Source: Thermoplasmata archaeon (lineage in GTDB: Archaea > Thermoplasmatota > Thermoplasmata > Lutacidiplasmatales > UBA184). Taken from it: a stretch of 58,104 nt of DNA. The position numbers and the translations under genes are program-made. Where the stretch lies: contig JAKAAX010000013.1 in NCBI GenBank assembly GCA_021802125.1, positions 1 through 58,104 of the forward strand, read 5' to 3'. Positions 24,968 through 31,840 of this stretch are shown here, in pieces. Position 1 is the stretch's first letter; the number at the start of each line of letters is the position of its first letter. The notes under the pieces are model-generated. The model worked only from the letters and a program-made list of their open reading frames with translations. It did not search any database and had not been told where the DNA came from.

Positions 24968-26527
24968 ATGTCCTCTCCGGACGCGGCCCCTCGGGGCCCC
25001 CGAAAGCTCCCCGTTTCGCTGGACGAGGTGGAGAGCACCGAGTCCATCCCGATCCCCACCGACCCGCTCGAGCGGATCATCGGACAGGACCGGGCCATCG
25101 AGCTCGCGCGGGTCGCGGCCTTCCAACGACGCCACCTGCTCCTCGTCGGTCCCCCCGGGATCGGCAAGTCGATGACCGCGCAGGCGCTCTCCCTGCATCT
25201 CCCTCGGCCCCAGCAGGAGATCCGTACCGTCCACAACCCGGAGAACCCTGAGCGCCCCTCCGTCGAGGTCGTCGGCCGGGAGCTGGTGCTCAAGGAGCGC
25301 GAAAGGGTGCGCAACCTCGAGGGGGAACTGATCCGGCCGCAGGACGCGCCTTCGAACGTCGCGGAGCGCCTGGGGTTCCGGTGTCCCCGGTGCAGCTTCT
25401 ATTCGTTGCCTTCCGACCGGACGTGCCCTTCCTGCGGGAACCTCAAGCAGTTCCTCCCCCCCGGCAGCAGCGGCAACCCGTTCCGCGACCTGCTCGGGGG
25501 CATCCAGGAGGTCATCGTCGGCGGAGGGTCGGGTCTCTCCGACGCCGTGCGCACCACACGTCTGCGGAACGGTGTGGAGGAGGTGGTCGCCTACGAGAGG
25601 GCCGACGAGAAGGTCCGCGTGCTCGACCAGCGGATGCTCGAGCATCGGCGGCAGCTCCAGCGGGAGAGCCCTAGGAAGGTGCTCTGCAAGGTCGACCGGA
25701 ACCCGTTCGTCATGGCGACCGGCGCGAGCGAGACCGAGCTCCTGGGCGACGTGCGACACGACCCCTACGGCGGGCACCCGCAACTGGGCTCCCCGCCTTA
25801 CGAGCGGGTCATCCCAGGCGCCGTCCACGAGGCCCACGAGGGCGTCCTCTTCATCGACGAGCTGCCGCACCTCGGCCACCTGCAGCGCTTCATCCTGACC
25901 GCGATGCAGGAGAAGCGGTTCCCGATCACGGGCCGGAACCCTCAGAGCGGGGGCGCCTCGGTGCGCGTGGACAGCGTGCCGTGCGACTTCATCCTGGTCG
26001 CGGCCTGCAACATCCAGGACGTCCACCGGATCCTCTCGCCGCTCCGCTCCCGCATCGCCGGCGGAGGGTACGAGCTCCTGCTCGAAACGACGATGCCGGA
26101 CTCGCCGTCCAACCGGATGAAGCTCGCCCAGTTCTGTGCCCAGGAGGTCGCGAACGACGGGAGGATCCCGCACGCGACCCGCGAGACCATGGCCGAGTTC
26201 ATGCACGAGGCGCGGCACCGTGCGGAGGCCCTCGACGGCGCCCACAACGCCCTCACCCTCCGTCTACGGGAGATGGGAGGGCTGCTCCGAGCGGCCGGCG
26301 ACCTCGCGACCGTGGAGCACGCCCCCCTGATCGAGGTCGGACACCTTCGAGAGGCCATTCGACGCGTCCGCCCGATCGAGGACCAGATCAAGGCGAGGTA
26401 CGGTTCCTTCCAGGGCGGTCTTCGCTCGGACGCGACCGACGCTCAACGCGAGAACATGGGGTACTACTACTGGAACCAGAGCCCCGACGCTTCGGGGGGC
26501 GGCGGACCTCCCAGTCCGTACGGCTGA
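24968..26527 (+). CDS. LonB-like AAA+ ATPase lacking the protease domain, with inserted zinc ribbon
   Basis: 519 aa. The sequence follows archaeal LonB closely: IIGQDRAIELARVAAFQRRH, Walker A GPPGIGKS at 61-68, HNPENPERPSVEVV, LLGDVRHDPYGG, ERVIPGAVHEAHEGVLF with Walker B FIDE at 295-298, LTAMQEKRFPITG, VPCDFILVAACN and LSPLRSRIAGGGYEL, then the lid LTLRLREMGGLLRAAGD. Two differences stand out. The insert that holds membrane helices in LonB is replaced by a C4 zinc ribbon (Cys139, 142, 153, 156), and the chain ends after the lid with no Ser-Lys protease domain. It is therefore probably a soluble unfoldase or remodeller, not a protease. Its own TATA box lies upstream. Confidence 0.85.
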   Translation: MSSPDAAPRGPRKLPVSLDEVESTESIPIPTDPLERIIGQDRAIELARVAAFQRRHLLLVGPPGIGKSMTAQALSLHLPRPQQEIRTVHNPENPERPSVEVVGRELVLKERERVRNLEGELIRPQDAPSNVAERLGFRCPRCSFYSLPSDRTCPSCGNLKQFLPPGSSGNPFRDLLGGIQEVIVGGGSGLSDAVRTTRLRNGVEEVVAYERADEKVRVLDQRMLEHRRQLQRESPRKVLCKVDRNPFVMATGASETELLGDVRHDPYGGHPQLGSPPYERVIPGAVHEAHEGVLFIDELPHLGHLQRFILTAMQEKRFPITGRNPQSGGASVRVDSVPCDFILVAACNIQDVHRILSPLRSRIAGGGYELLLETTMPDSPSNRMKLAQFCAQEVANDGRIPHATRETMAEFMHEARHRAEALDGAHNALTLRLREMGGLLRAAGDLATVEHAPLIEVGHLREAIRRVRPIEDQIKARYGSFQGGLRSDATDAQRENMGYYYWNQSPDASGGGGPPSPYG

Positions 26528-26530
26528 GGA

Positions 26531-26575
26531 GCGCCCGCCGGGACCCGACCCGTTCGAAGAAGGGGTCGCGGGCGC
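26531..26575. terminator. GC-rich hairpin just after the LonB-like gene
   Basis: GCGCCCGC (26531-26538) and GCGGGCGC (26568-26575) pair, with an inner GACCC/GGGTC stem, starting 4 bases after the stop codon. No T tract follows. A 3'-end structure is plausible. Confidence 0.4.
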
Positions 26576-26615
26576 GCGTCCGAACGCTTCGGCGGAACGT
26601 AGGGGAGAGCATCGC

Positions 26616-26626
26616 TAGCCTTAAGG
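26616..26626 (+). promoter_or_regulatory. TATA-like element for tRNA-Val
   Basis: AGCCTTAAGG is centred about 31 bases before the mature tRNA 5' end, as expected for an archaeal tRNA promoter with a very short leader. Confidence 0.45.
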
Positions 26627-26652
26627 GGACCTCGGAACGTGCGGCCCGCGTC

Positions 26653-26725
26653 GGGCGCGTGGTCTAGCGGTTAGGATACCTCCCTGACACGGAGGGGATC
26701 CCCAGTTCAAATCTGGGCGCGCCCA
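26653..26725 (+). tRNA. tRNA-Val (anticodon GAC)
   Basis: A complete cloverleaf of 73 nt: acceptor GGGCGCG/CGCGCCC plus discriminator A, D arm GTCT/GGAT, anticodon stem CCTCC/GGAGG with loop CTGACAC (anticodon GAC), and T arm CCCAG/CTGGG with loop TTCAAAT. CCA is not encoded and no intron is present. It decodes GUC/GUU valine codons. Confidence 0.97.
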
Positions 26726-26998
26726 TCCCGATACCCGTCGCGGCCCCCCCCCACGCTCGCTTCGGAGTCGAGATCAAGGCCCTCCCGCGGCCCACTGCAC
26801 CGGGTCTTGCCTGGCGTTTCTACGGGGGAACTTGGGCAGGACGTGTGCGGAGCCCTCTCTGCGGCAGGCGGGCGAGACCGATCTCTGGCAGCAAAGGCCC
26901 ATATCGTCTGGCCCCGCTGGGGCGAAGTCATGGCCGCGAGCCCGCCCGAGGTCCCTAGCAGGCAGGTCGGGGTCGAGAGCTCCTCCCGGACATTCGGG
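26726..26998. other. Intergenic region after tRNA-Val
   Basis: No gene or clear promoter is recognisable. The frame of the following pilin-like gene is open back to 26807, but its composition there is not convincingly coding. Confidence 0.5.
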
Positions 26999-27622
26999 AT
27001 GCGTGGGATCACCGGGACCCCCCTAGCGGGTCATCCCGCGATCGGGTCCGACGGGGCCCGACGCCGTCCTCGCTCGAGGTTCGCTCCCAGGACCCGTCCG
27101 CCGTCGGGGGAAAGGTTGACGACGGAGCGGCGACGCCACTCCCGGCGGCTGCGCGGGCGACGAGGCATTGCGGGGTTTCTCGAGGAGATCCCGGTCATGA
27201 TCATGAGCGTCATGGCCTTCCTCCTGACGCTCGCGGCGATCCTCACCGGGGTCCAGCTCTCCGCGCACCGGCAAGCCCTGGAAGCACTGGTGACCGATGC
27301 GCGCGGCATGGTGCAAGACCTGCTCGGTTACACCAATTTGACCCATCTGGGGCAGTTCGGGGTCTTTGATGCGCAGAAGGTCCTCGCTCTCACCGAGAAC
27401 AATCTGAGCTGGGACTTCCAGCCGAGCTTCGCCTACCAGGTCTCGATCATCGACCGGTCCCCCTACGGGACCCATTACAACAACACCATCGAGAGCGCCC
27501 CCGTGCCTCTTCAGAAGGGGAGCCTCCAGGTGGGGATCGACGTCCAGGTGGCTCCCATAGATATCTGGGTCAACGCCAACGACGTCCGCGCCGGGGCGCT
27601 GGAGGTGACCGTATGGGAGTGA
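26999..27622 (+). CDS. Type IV pilin-like protein 1
   Basis: 207 aa from ATG 26999; TTG 27116 (GGGGGAAAGG upstream) is an alternative giving a 168-aa protein with a more usual leader length. A long Arg-rich leader ends in RLRGRRGIAGFLEEIPV, followed directly by a 25-residue helix (MIMSVMAFLLTLAAILTGVQ), the layout of class III (archaellin/pilin) signal peptides cut after a basic-Gly pair. The rest is a small extracellular domain rich in aromatic residues and N-glycosylation-type sequons (NLTHL, NNLSWD, NNTIES). It overlaps the next pilin-like gene by 10 bases. Specific pilus type unknown. Confidence 0.7.
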   Translation: MRGITGTPLAGHPAIGSDGARRRPRSRFAPRTRPPSGERLTTERRRHSRRLRGRRGIAGFLEEIPVMIMSVMAFLLTLAAILTGVQLSAHRQALEALVTDARGMVQDLLGYTNLTHLGQFGVFDAQKVLALTENNLSWDFQPSFAYQVSIIDRSPYGTHYNNTIESAPVPLQKGSLQVGIDVQVAPIDIWVNANDVRAGALEVTVWE

Positions 27623-28200
27623 GCATTCTCCGGACTCGGCGCACCCTTCCGATGGCGCGGGGCGGACGACGAGGGCAACTCGCGGTCTTCGACTTTGTCC
27701 TGCTCGTCCCGCTCTTGCTCCTCTCGGTCTCACTGGCCTACACCATCGCGCAAGCCTATCCAGTGTCCAGCGTCGATCCGGCAACGTACGAGACGATGGC
27801 CCGTCAGACGATGGAGCTCTGGCTCCAGGGGACCGTCGAGCAGGCCAACGTCACGACGGGGACCGGTACGTCCTTTACCGTCTACTCGACACCGGTCTCC
27901 CAGCTCTTGACGGAGATCCCGTTCTGGGTAGGGTGCGCTGGGGCGTCGACCTCGACACTGAGCGCGCCATCTCAGGTGGCTGGAGAGGCCCTGGCCGAAC
28001 TTCAGGAGCTCTCGGGGCTCACGTACAGCGGGGCCTCCTTCTCCCTCAACGCGAGCGCTTGCGGACACCCTGTATCGATGAGCGTCGGACCGGCCCCTCC
28101 CGTGGGAAGCGCGAGCGTGTACACCGCGTGGAACACCCTCCCCGGATACGGAGCGAACGCGGCACCCGTCGCCGTGGGCCTCTATCTCTGGGGCGCATGA
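27613..28200 (+). CDS. Type IV pilin-like protein 2
   Basis: 195 aa. Basic leader ending in ARGGRRGQLAVFDF, then one helix (VLLVPLLLLSVSLAYTIAQ), as in archaeal pilins; RRGQ is a candidate prepilin-peptidase site. The exported part is about 150 residues with two cysteines likely to pair (WVGCAG and ASACGHP) and ends in a hydrophobic strand (VAVGLYLWGA), a C-terminal style shared with other pilin-like proteins in this island. Start ATG 27613 overlaps the previous gene, so the two are co-translated. Convergent with the kinase gene. Confidence 0.72.
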   Translation: MGVSILRTRRTLPMARGGRRGQLAVFDFVLLVPLLLLSVSLAYTIAQAYPVSSVDPATYETMARQTMELWLQGTVEQANVTTGTGTSFTVYSTPVSQLLTEIPFWVGCAGASTSTLSAPSQVAGEALAELQELSGLTYSGASFSLNASACGHPVSMSVGPAPPVGSASVYTAWNTLPGYGANAAPVAVGLYLWGA

Positions 28201-28291
28201 GGTCCGTCTGGGCCAGGTCATCGTCCCCTGGGCACGGTCCAGAGGCTCCCGCCCGACCTCGAGGCCGTGTACGAACAGGGCGTGTGCCGTC

Positions 28292-29617
28292 TCACCCAGC
28301 GCCCACGGGCCGGGGGATGCGGATACGCGCCGGGAGTGGCGGAGGAGGAGGAGGGGGGGGCGGAGGGGTCGGCGAGGCCCGCTCGTGTCCCTGCAGCGGG
28401 GGCGGAGGCGGCGGGGGAGCGGAGGCGAGGGCCCCCTGCGGCCGCGCGATCGCGATGGTGACCGGGGGCACGGGAGGGTCCATGATCGAGGGAGGGGCCG
28501 GGGGGAGCGGGGCTGACGGGGATAGGACAGAGAGCGTTCCGCCGGGGTGGTTCGCGGCTCCCCCGTGCGCGCCCCTGCCGTCGCGATGGAGGCGGAGGTT
28601 GGGGTTGAGAGGTGGGGCCTTGAACTGCCCCTTCACAGCGCATCCGGGCACCTCGAGGAGCATGGACTCGAAGGTGCGGATCTCGGTCAGGCGCCGCGCC
28701 TTCAGGGCCTCCAACGTGAGCTCCGCCATCCGACGCATGTAGGCGTCGCGCGAGCCCAGTAGGTAGCGGAAGACCGGGCTCACCTCGGGTTCGAGGAAGT
28801 CTCCCTTGACGAAGAGCATCTGCTGGTCGTGAGGATCGCCGCCCGGGGCCACTACCTCTCGCCAGAGAGGGGGGTCGCGGTAGGCGGCCACCATGGAGAG
28901 GAGGATCACGATCGCGGAGAAGCGGTCTAGGGTTCCGTCGAAGTCGGGGGCGTTGCGGGAGGGGTGCTGGTAGTTGCTGTGCCCCCCCTGCAGGTTCGAC
29001 TCGAACTCGCTCCTCAAGGTCTCGCAGTAGACGGAGTCGTAGTCGATGAATTTCATTCGGTTGTCGTCCCCGATCAGGATGTTGCGTTCCTGAAGGTCGC
29101 CGTGGGCGATGCCATGGCGCTCCAGGTCGAGGACGTTCTCCAGGAACTCCTGCGTCGCCTCCCGGATCCTCCAGAGGTCTCCGTCAACGAGACGGTCCAG
29201 GAGGAAACGGTTCAGTCGCACCCCCTCGACCCAGTCCATGGTGATGAGCGGACGCATCTCGCCCGCAGCCATCAGCCCCTCCTCGATCGTGTCGATTCCG
29301 ACGAAGGAGCGCGGCCGGTAGGTGTCAAGCTGGGTCCGAAGGCATCGGTAGCGCCGGACCACGTCGTGCATGAACTTCTGGGACCGTCTTCGCTGGCAGC
29401 GGACCGCGCGCGGGCCGATGGGCCCGTCGAACCGGTAGACGACGGCCCAGTCACCATTCCAGTAGATGGGCTCGAGGATGTCCTTTCCTGCCCGCTTCAT
29501 CGGGCGCAGGAGGGGGCGTCCGCTCCGGAGGGGCTCAGTCTTCGGGTCGCCTGCGTTCAGGCTCGTCTGCCAGGTGCGCATGGCTTCCTGGTAGTGCGGG
29601 ATGTCAGGGAGCGGCAA
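28292..29617 (-). CDS. Protein kinase of the TerY-P triad type, with poly-proline tail
   Basis: 441 aa from TTG 29617, chosen because AAGGAGG lies 6 nt upstream and the family-typical PHYQEAM start follows. Catalytic loop HGDLQERN at 172-179 and metal-binding IDYDS (in place of DFG) at 191-195 are clear. The usual VAIK lysine appears as Arg (AVRCQ, about residue 73), a feature I associate with this kinase group. After the kinase fold (about 20-320) comes a disordered tail with long proline runs. It is the last gene of an operon with PP2C and VWA genes. It probably phosphorylates Ser/Thr on partners in this island; substrates unknown. Cytoplasmic. Confidence 0.82.
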   Translation of the reverse strand: MPLPDIPHYQEAMRTWQTSLNAGDPKTEPLRSGRPLLRPMKRAGKDILEPIYWNGDWAVVYRFDGPIGPRAVRCQRRRSQKFMHDVVRRYRCLRTQLDTYRPRSFVGIDTIEEGLMAAGEMRPLITMDWVEGVRLNRFLLDRLVDGDLWRIREATQEFLENVLDLERHGIAHGDLQERNILIGDDNRMKFIDYDSVYCETLRSEFESNLQGGHSNYQHPSRNAPDFDGTLDRFSAIVILLSMVAAYRDPPLWREVVAPGGDPHDQQMLFVKGDFLEPEVSPVFRYLLGSRDAYMRRMAELTLEALKARRLTEIRTFESMLLEVPGCAVKGQFKAPPLNPNLRLHRDGRGAHGGAANHPGGTLSVLSPSAPLPPAPPSIMDPPVPPVTIAIARPQGALASAPPPPPPPLQGHERASPTPPPPPPPPPPLPARIRIPRPVGAG

Positions 29618-29746
29618 ACGGTCCTCCTTCGCCACGAGCGGGCAGCGAGAGCACGGACCCCTTCCGGAGGTGAGGGAGAGGGCCCTCCCTAACCCACGTG
29701 GCAAGGGTGGAGCTTGAGGAGCCTTCTTCCACGTTCGAAGGGGCCA

Positions 29747-30820
29747 TCACGGTGCTCCGAGCGGTGGCGGGGGCGGGGGCGGCGGCGACGGTGACGTTCC
29801 CCCACCGGGCACGTGGGGGGTGCCCTTGGTCTTCTGCGCCTCCCGGCGCAGCCGTAGGTAGTACTGGTACCATTGGAGGCTCTTCTTCAGACCGTCGTCG
29901 CCCTGGAGCTTCGCGAGCTCGGAGAGGTCGCCGACAACGTACTCCAGGTCGTCGCGGAAGGAGACGATGAGGAGCGTGGTGTCGTCATTCACGAGCCGCC
30001 CCTGCTCCCGTCGCTGGCGCACGAACTGCGCGAAGGAGCGTTCGTTGGAGAATGAGCTGTGGTCGGAGAGGACGAACTGGGAGCGCTTCCAGCTCTTCAG
30101 GATCGGGACGAGCGCGTCGGTGCTGAGCAGGAAGACGTCGTCCTTGCGGTAGGTGCCACCGATCTCCTGGACCGAGGCCCAGGTCTTGCCCTTCTCGTTG
30201 GAGGCCGGGAGGGAATAGATGAAGTTGGGCTTGTCGGTCTGCTCCCAATCGGGGGGGAACATCTCCAGGGTACCGTCCGCGCGTAGGTGCACGAGGAAGG
30301 CGTCGCCGACGCCCTCCGCCCTCCACCGCCCGCCGCACACCTCGAATCCGAGGAAGGTGGCGGCCGAGCCCTTCTCGGCCTTCTGCTGCTCCCAGGGTCC
30401 GGGCTTCTGTGCCTGGAGGTCGTAGCGCGTCGCCGCCCAGTCCCGGCAGAGGTCCTCGCCCCACTCCTTCCACCGCTCCCCGAGCGTCCTTCCGTCGGAG
30501 CGCGGAGGGTTGAACACGTAACGAGAGACGAGCCATCGTGCCCACATCCCGCTGCCCCAATAGCGCGTGGCGCCGTCGGCGACGGCGCACCGGAACGGGG
30601 CTATCGCGTAGGCGTCCTGGCTCTCCCACTTGTTTTCCTCTTTGGGGAAGAAGAGCGCCTTGACCCGTAGGAACGAACTCGCGGTGGAACCACCGCCCAC
30701 GGAGTTCTCGGGGCCCGGGGAGGAGACGATGTTCGGAGCGAGTTCACCGGCTCGGGGAACCCCGCGACCGGCGAGCCCCTCGGAACGCACCCCCGTCAAC
30801 GAACGCCTCCGTCCTTCCAC
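29747..30820 (-). CDS. PP2C-type protein phosphatase of the TerY-P triad
   Basis: 357 aa. PP2C metal ligands are visible in VADGATRYWGSG (DG at 82-83), GVGDAFLVHL (Asp173), LLSTDAL (Asp235) and VNDDTTLLIV (Asp279-280). The first 50 residues are poorly conserved-looking, so the true start may be further in. The C-terminus is a proline run (PPPPPPPPLGAP), echoing the tail of the kinase encoded 130 bases downstream. It would reverse the kinase reaction. Located between the VWA gene (11 bases upstream) and the kinase. Confidence 0.85.
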   Translation of the reverse strand: MEGRRRSLTGVRSEGLAGRGVPRAGELAPNIVSSPGPENSVGGGSTASSFLRVKALFFPKEENKWESQDAYAIAPFRCAVADGATRYWGSGMWARWLVSRYVFNPPRSDGRTLGERWKEWGEDLCRDWAATRYDLQAQKPGPWEQQKAEKGSAATFLGFEVCGGRWRAEGVGDAFLVHLRADGTLEMFPPDWEQTDKPNFIYSLPASNEKGKTWASVQEIGGTYRKDDVFLLSTDALVPILKSWKRSQFVLSDHSSFSNERSFAQFVRQRREQGRLVNDDTTLLIVSFRDDLEYVVGDLSELAKLQGDDGLKKSLQWYQYYLRLRREAQKTKGTPHVPGGGTSPSPPPPPPPPLGAP

Positions 30821-30831
30821 GCAGATCGGGA

Positions 30832-31644
30832 TCAGCCGGAGCCGATGTTGAGGAAGTTGACCACGTCCTGGGGGCGCCCGTTGAAGATGTACCCTCGCGC
30901 GCCTTCCTCCACCGGGATGTCGGTCGCCCGCGCCTTCGCGAGCATGACCCGAGTGAGGCGGTTAGAAACATCGTAGAGGAGCGCGGCGAACCTGTCCTGG
31001 AAGGCCGGCATCGTCTGGGGGAAACGGTAGGTCGGGTCCTTCACGGAGGCCGAGATGTGGCAATTGAAGAGGAGGGCGTGGCCGTTCGAGGTCTTGACCG
31101 AGGAGAGGTCGTGGACCCTCTGGCGGAAGTCGGCCTCGCCCACGTCCGTCATCGCCCCGTCAGTGATGTTCATCACGATAGGAGGGAAGGACTTCGGGAA
31201 GGCGTCGACCCAACTGGCCGCATAGTCGGCTGCGGTCTTGACGGCGAGACCCATGGGAGTCCTGCCCCCGGCGACAACGTCGATGAACTGCGAGCCGGCC
31301 GTGCCCTCCTGGGTCTGGGCGAGTTCGGCCGCGGTGACGAACCCGTTCACCTCGGCAAGCTTAGGGTCCTTCCAGGCGTTGTGGACGGAGGTCCCGCCGT
31401 AGCCGAGGGCAAGGAAGTGCACGCGGTCCCGGGTGATCCCTCCGTCCGTGCAATCCGCGACGAGGAGTCCCAGGAACTCGTTCACGATGTTCGCGACCTC
31501 TACGGCCTTGTTCTGCCCCTGCGCCCCGGCTCCCGCCCAGGGCTCCTTCATGGAGTTCGAACGGTCGATGAGCAGGATGACGCAACCAGGCTTCGGGCTC
31601 GACATCTTTTCGGTGTACTTTCCAGCTTCGAGTTCGCAGGACAT
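30832..31644 (-). CDS. TerY-like von Willebrand factor A domain protein
   Basis: 270 aa, almost entirely one VWA domain. The MIDAS metal site is complete: DRSNS at 27-31, TPMG at 129-132 and ITDG at 160-163. LPxGYGG-type FLALGYGGTSVHNAW and the C-terminal YDVSNRLTRVMLA match TerY-type VWA proteins. No signal peptide or membrane helix, so cytoplasmic. First gene of the VWA-PP2C-kinase operon; AGGAG lies 9 nt before ATG 31644. In TerY-P triads the VWA protein is thought to be a metal-dependent scaffold for the kinase and phosphatase. Confidence 0.88.
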   Translation of the reverse strand: MSCELEAGKYTEKMSSPKPGCVILLIDRSNSMKEPWAGAGAQGQNKAVEVANIVNEFLGLLVADCTDGGITRDRVHFLALGYGGTSVHNAWKDPKLAEVNGFVTAAELAQTQEGTAGSQFIDVVAGGRTPMGLAVKTAADYAASWVDAFPKSFPPIVMNITDGAMTDVGEADFRQRVHDLSSVKTSNGHALLFNCHISASVKDPTYRFPQTMPAFQDRFAALLYDVSNRLTRVMLAKARATDIPVEEGARGYIFNGRPQDVVNFLNIGSG

Positions 31645-31840
31645 TCGAGTGCTCCTGAGGGGTCCACCCCAGGCGCGACAGGTCTATTGAGCGTTTCGAG
31701 AGAGGGCCCGGTTCGGATAGACGTTAACTTCCCCGCCCCACCCCTCCGGGGCATCGTTCGCTCGCCGCTTGGGGGGAGATCTGAACCCTGATGCACCGCC
31801 GAGGGCGGGCCGTCCAGTCACCTCGCCCAGGGCAACTCCT
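31645..31840. promoter_or_regulatory. Divergent promoter region between the VWA operon and the giant pilin-like gene
   Basis: 196 bases separate the two starts. A/T-rich candidates are CTCAATAGA on the minus strand (about 31681-31690) for the VWA gene and GACGTTAACTT (about 31718-31728) on the plus strand for the giant protein. A shared regulatory region is likely; boxes are tentative. Confidence 0.4.
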
